Source: Flemingiibacterium sp045635785 (GTDB lineage: Bacteria > Bacillota > Clostridia > Oscillospirales > CAG-272). From it: 32,679 nucleotides of DNA. The position numbers were made by a program, and so were the translations under genes. This document shows, piece after piece, positions 30,399 through 32,679 of this stretch. The notes beneath the pieces were generated by a model that was not told the origin of the DNA, made no database searches, and saw only the letters and a program-made list of their open reading frames with translations. Position 1 is the first letter of the stretch, and each line of letters begins with the position of its first letter. Location of the stretch: positions 1 through 32,679 of the forward strand of contig JAZTWJ010000070.1 of assembly GCA_045635785.1 (NCBI GenBank). The letters are read 5' to 3'.

Positions 30399-30435
30399 AT
30401 TATAATGATATATCATATATTATATCATATGTCAA
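30399..30435 (-). promoter_or_regulatory. promoter region of citrate synthase, A/T-rich with overlapping dyads
   Basis: On the minus strand a TTGACA (30430-30435) is 17 bp before TATATC (30407-30412), and a perfect TATAAT lies at 30399-30404. Repeated ATATCAT units (about 30408-30429) fill the spacer. The exact -10 cannot be chosen. Confidence 0.5.
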
Positions 30436-30574
30436 GCAAAAATGCAAGACCTTGCACAAAATGTTGCAAAATATCTCTTATCTGTTGCAAATACAGGAAA
30501 AATATGCAAAAAATCTTGTGCAAGATTTCAAGAATTATCGTCTGTTAATGTTTTAAAGTACGAAAGGAGCCATT

Positions 30575-31408
30575 ATGTTATCCATTCTTCTTGCCGCGGC
30601 AGTTACGCTTGCCAATCCCGTCAGCGCGCCCATCGCCGAGCCGGAACTGATCCTTCGCACCGAATGGGGCGACAGCGTGTTAAATATCGAGGAGTATGTG
30701 GCGGGCGTGTGCGCCGCCGAGGTGCCGTATACCTTTCATCCCGAGGCACTCAAGGCGCAGGCGGTGGCGGCGCGAACCTATGCCCGATACTGTCTTGAAA
30801 ACGGCGCACGATCCCATGCGGGCGCGGATCTCTGCGCGGATCCGTCCCATTGCTGTGGATTCACAACGGAAATACCGTCCGAAATCAAAGCCGCCGTTCA
30901 GGCGACGGCTGGTGAGACGCTGTCCATCGACGGGGAGGCGATCCTCGCCATGTGGCATGCATCGTCGGCGGGGGCGACGGAGACATGCGGGGAGATCCTC
31001 GCGCCTGTTCCGTATTTGCAGTCTGTCAAAACGCCCGAAAAGCCGGAGATCAGCCGTGCATCCTTCTCCATGCAAGAGGTGACATCGCTTCTGTCAAAAA
31101 GCGGATTTAATTATAATAGGAAAGAAACCCTTCACTTTGAGCCAACCGAGTCGGGCAGATGCGCCTATTTGACCATCGGCAACGTGCGGCTGACGGGCAG
31201 AGAAGTGCGTGCGATCTTCGGCTTGAAATCCACGGATCTCATCGCGCGGTGGGAATGCGGCAAATTATCCTTTGTCACCTTCGGATACGGTCACGGCATC
31301 GGCATGAGCCAACGCGGTGCGGATGCGCTGGCATCTGCGGGGGTGGATTACCGTGCGATATTGATGCATTATTTTCGCAGCGGGGAGCTATCCATCGGTG
31401 ATTTTTGA
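30575..31408 (+). CDS. spoIID: stage II sporulation protein D, peptidoglycan lytic transglycosylase
   Basis: The protein is 277 residues with AAAGGAG upstream. A signal or anchor sequence covers residues 1-18. The SpoIID/LytB domain follows: EEYVAGVCAAEVP with the catalytic Glu49, ALKAQAVAARTYARY, a cysteine-rich CADPSHCCGF, MWHASSAGATE and the C-terminal GYGHGIGMSQRGAD. It cuts peptidoglycan at the septum during engulfment, working with SpoIIP and SpoIIM. B. subtilis SpoIID is longer (about 340). In Bacillus it depends on sigma-E; I see no convincing sigma-E promoter in the 300 bp upstream, which otherwise holds only the citrate synthase promoter region. Confidence 0.95.
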   Translation: MLSILLAAAVTLANPVSAPIAEPELILRTEWGDSVLNIEEYVAGVCAAEVPYTFHPEALKAQAVAARTYARYCLENGARSHAGADLCADPSHCCGFTTEIPSEIKAAVQATAGETLSIDGEAILAMWHASSAGATETCGEILAPVPYLQSVKTPEKPEISRASFSMQEVTSLLSKSGFNYNRKETLHFEPTESGRCAYLTIGNVRLTGREVRAIFGLKSTDLIARWECGKLSFVTFGYGHGIGMSQRGADALASAGVDYRAILMHYFRSGELSIGDF

Positions 31409-31574
31409 AAATTTGTTGTGATTATAAGATGAAAACCCGTTTTTGCAGCACTTTAACCTGATAAAATTTTTATCTCATGCCGAAGCAAACACAGTCAAAA
31501 CAAACGAAAAACGAAGAAAAAACGAGCTATCCCATATGTAAATCAAAATTTTGAAAAAAGTTTTGCAAAAACTA

Positions 31575-31603
31575 TTGACAATACGGGGATCTTGTGCTAT
31601 AAT
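31575..31603 (+). promoter_or_regulatory. consensus sigma-A promoter for rplM-rpsI
   Basis: TTGACA (31575-31580) and TATAAT (31598-31603) are perfect and 17 bp apart. No gene is seen in the preceding 31409-31574. Confidence 0.9.
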
Positions 31604-31609
31604 ATTACA

Positions 31610-31689
31610 CGTTGTGTAAGGCTCGCGGCGAGTTCCGTGCGATCTCGTCAGACAAAACGAGCGAAAAATAAATTTACGGAGGAACCATT
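31610..31689 (+). promoter_or_regulatory. rplM leader, candidate ribosomal-protein autoregulatory RNA
   Basis: The 80-nt leader can form CTCGT/ACGAG (31645-31663 region) and GCTCGC-type stems just before the GGAGG of rplM. L13 leaders in Firmicutes bind the ribosomal protein to control its own operon; the match here is by position and stem, not by a recognised core. Confidence 0.35.
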
Positions 31690-32118
31690 ATGTCCACATA
31701 CATGGCTAAAAAGGAAACCCTCGAGCGTAAGTGGTATGTTATCGACGCAGCAGGCAAGCCCCTCGGCAAGACCGCTGTTCTCGCTGCTACCATCCTCAGA
31801 GGTAAGCACAGACCCGAATTCACTCCCAACGTTGACTGCGGCGAGTTCGTGATCATCGTTAACGCTGCAAAGGCAGTTCTCACCGGCAAAAAGCTGGAGC
31901 AGAAGAAGTATTACCATCATTCCGGCTACATCGGCGGTCTTAAGGAAGTTAGCTACAAGACACTGATGGCTACCAAGCCCGAAATGGCAATGCGCCTTGC
32001 AGTTAAGGGCATGCTTGCAAAGAACAAGCTGGGTGATGCCCAGATCAATCGCCTGAAGGTTTATGCAGGCGCAGAGCACAAACAGCAGGCTCAGCAGCCC
32101 GTCGCCCTCGGCGAATGA
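31690..32118 (+). CDS. rplM: 50S ribosomal protein L13
   Basis: The protein is 142 residues from an ATG 7 nt after GGAGG. It has the L13 core: KWYVIDAAGKPLGKTA, GKHRPEFTPNVDCGEFVIIVNA and YYHHSGYIGGLKEV. The C-terminal tail is a little Gln/Ala-rich (QQAQQPVALGE). It is an early-assembly protein of the large subunit. rpsI follows after 20 bp, the universal order. Confidence 0.97.
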   Translation: MSTYMAKKETLERKWYVIDAAGKPLGKTAVLAATILRGKHRPEFTPNVDCGEFVIIVNAAKAVLTGKKLEQKKYYHHSGYIGGLKEVSYKTLMATKPEMAMRLAVKGMLAKNKLGDAQINRLKVYAGAEHKQQAQQPVALGE

Positions 32119-32138
32119 TTTGAAAGGAGATTAAGAGA

Positions 32139-32540
32139 ATGTACACAAGTGCAAAGCCCTACTTCTACGGCACCGGCAGAAGAAAGAAGTCCATCGCTCG
32201 TGTTCGCATCGTTCCGGGCACCGGCGTTATCACTGTAAACGGCAAGACTCTTGACGAATATTTCGGTCTTGAGACTCTCAAGCTCATCATCAACCAGCCC
32301 TTTGGCGTAACCGCTACCGAAGGCAAGTTCGATGTTATTGTAAATGTTAAGGGCGGCGGCCTTTCCGGTCAGGCAGGCGCAGTTCGTCACGGCATCGCTC
32401 GCGCACTTCTTCAGGCTGACGATACCTATCGTCCTGCTCTCAAGAAGGCAGGATTCCTGACTCGTGACCCGAGAATGAAGGAAAGAAAGAAGTACGGTCT
32501 CAAAGCCGCACGTCGCGCAAGCCAGTTCTCCAAGAGATAA
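32139..32540 (+). CDS. rpsI: 30S ribosomal protein S9
   Basis: The protein is 133 residues with AAAGGAG upstream. It shows YGTGRRKKSIARVRIVPG, the GGGLSGQAGAVRHGIARAL core and the usual end QFSKR, whose arginine touches P-site tRNA. It is translated with rplM and followed by a terminator. Confidence 0.97.
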   Translation: MYTSAKPYFYGTGRRKKSIARVRIVPGTGVITVNGKTLDEYFGLETLKLIINQPFGVTATEGKFDVIVNVKGGGLSGQAGAVRHGIARALLQADDTYRPALKKAGFLTRDPRMKERKKYGLKAARRASQFSKR

Positions 32541-32560
32541 GTTCTTATTTCAAAAAATCA

Positions 32561-32590
32561 CAGCACTCACTTTTGTGGGTGCTGTTTTTT
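32561..32590 (+). terminator. rho-independent terminator after rpsI
   Basis: A 10-bp stem with one wobble pair (32561-32570 with 32575-32584) has a TTTT loop and is followed by six T. Confidence 0.9.
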
Positions 32591-32636
32591 GCTGTTATAA
32601 GGCTGAAAGTATTGAAAAAGGCCTCATTTAAGCAAT

Positions 32637-32675
32637 AGAACGGCAAGAAAAGCAATTTTCGTGCCGTTCTCTTTA
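32637..32675. terminator. hairpin at the window end, possible terminator
   Basis: GAACGGCA (32638-32645) pairs with TGCCGTTC (32662-32669), with a further AAAA/TTTT pairing inside, and T-rich sequence follows. It may be a second stop for rpsI or end a gene outside the window. Confidence 0.45.
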
Positions 32676-32679
32676 TTTA

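Overview
The window looks like chromosome from an endospore-forming anaerobic member of the Clostridia (Bacillota), probably an uncultured gut-type relative of the Oscillospiraceae/Ruminococcaceae. Support: spoIIGA-sigE and spoIID sporulation genes, a T-box leader in front of aspS, a rubredoxin-fused flavodiiron protein (oxygen defence of anaerobes), strong GGAGG ribosome binding sites, many 17-bp-spaced TTGACA/TATAAT promoters and moderate GC. No phage, transposase or CRISPR array is visible.

Layout. 1-3431 is a minus-strand accessory operon of poorly known small proteins: a methyltransferase-like membrane protein, a LURP-one fragment fused to the remains of another gene, two hypotheticals, and a DUF4085-like gene cut by the window edge. 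3522-5295 is a plus-strand pair (U32-peptidase-like protein with clustered cysteines, and an SDR oxidoreductase). 5305-8865 runs on the minus strand: spoIIGA-sigE, then ychF, then a zinc-ribbon membrane protein. A DUF378 gene diverges from spoIIGA behind a promoter that reads like a forespore (sigma-G/F) promoter. 9298-10142 is a HAD phosphatase behind a structured leader. 10469-12890 is an OPT transporter with a coupled PqqD-like gene. A secreted cyclophilin (minus) and a four-domain flavodiiron protein (plus) diverge from about 13600.

15762-20917 is a T-box-controlled aspS-gatC-gatA-gatB operon for the Asp-tRNA / Asp-tRNA(Asn) pathway. Its GatA is only 389 residues and has lost every element of the amidase Ser-cisSer-Lys triad, which is the most striking protein observation here. 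21025-24761 is an operon of two MATE exporters and a polysaccharide deacetylase. 24780-25772 is non-coding: a duplicated hairpin segment, tRNA-Arg(ACG), and a promoter-to-terminator unit of about 355 nt on the minus strand that has no sizeable ORF but contains an internal repeat, a good candidate for an unrecognised structured RNA. Divergent from it lies a three-gene operon of two tiny membrane proteins and a membrane-anchored PstS-like binding protein. The right end carries a GT-C/DUF6056-like membrane protein, citrate synthase, spoIID, and the rplM-rpsI ribosomal operon.

All calls are by eye from translated sequence, motifs and dyads. Family names come from recollection of family signatures, without database searches.
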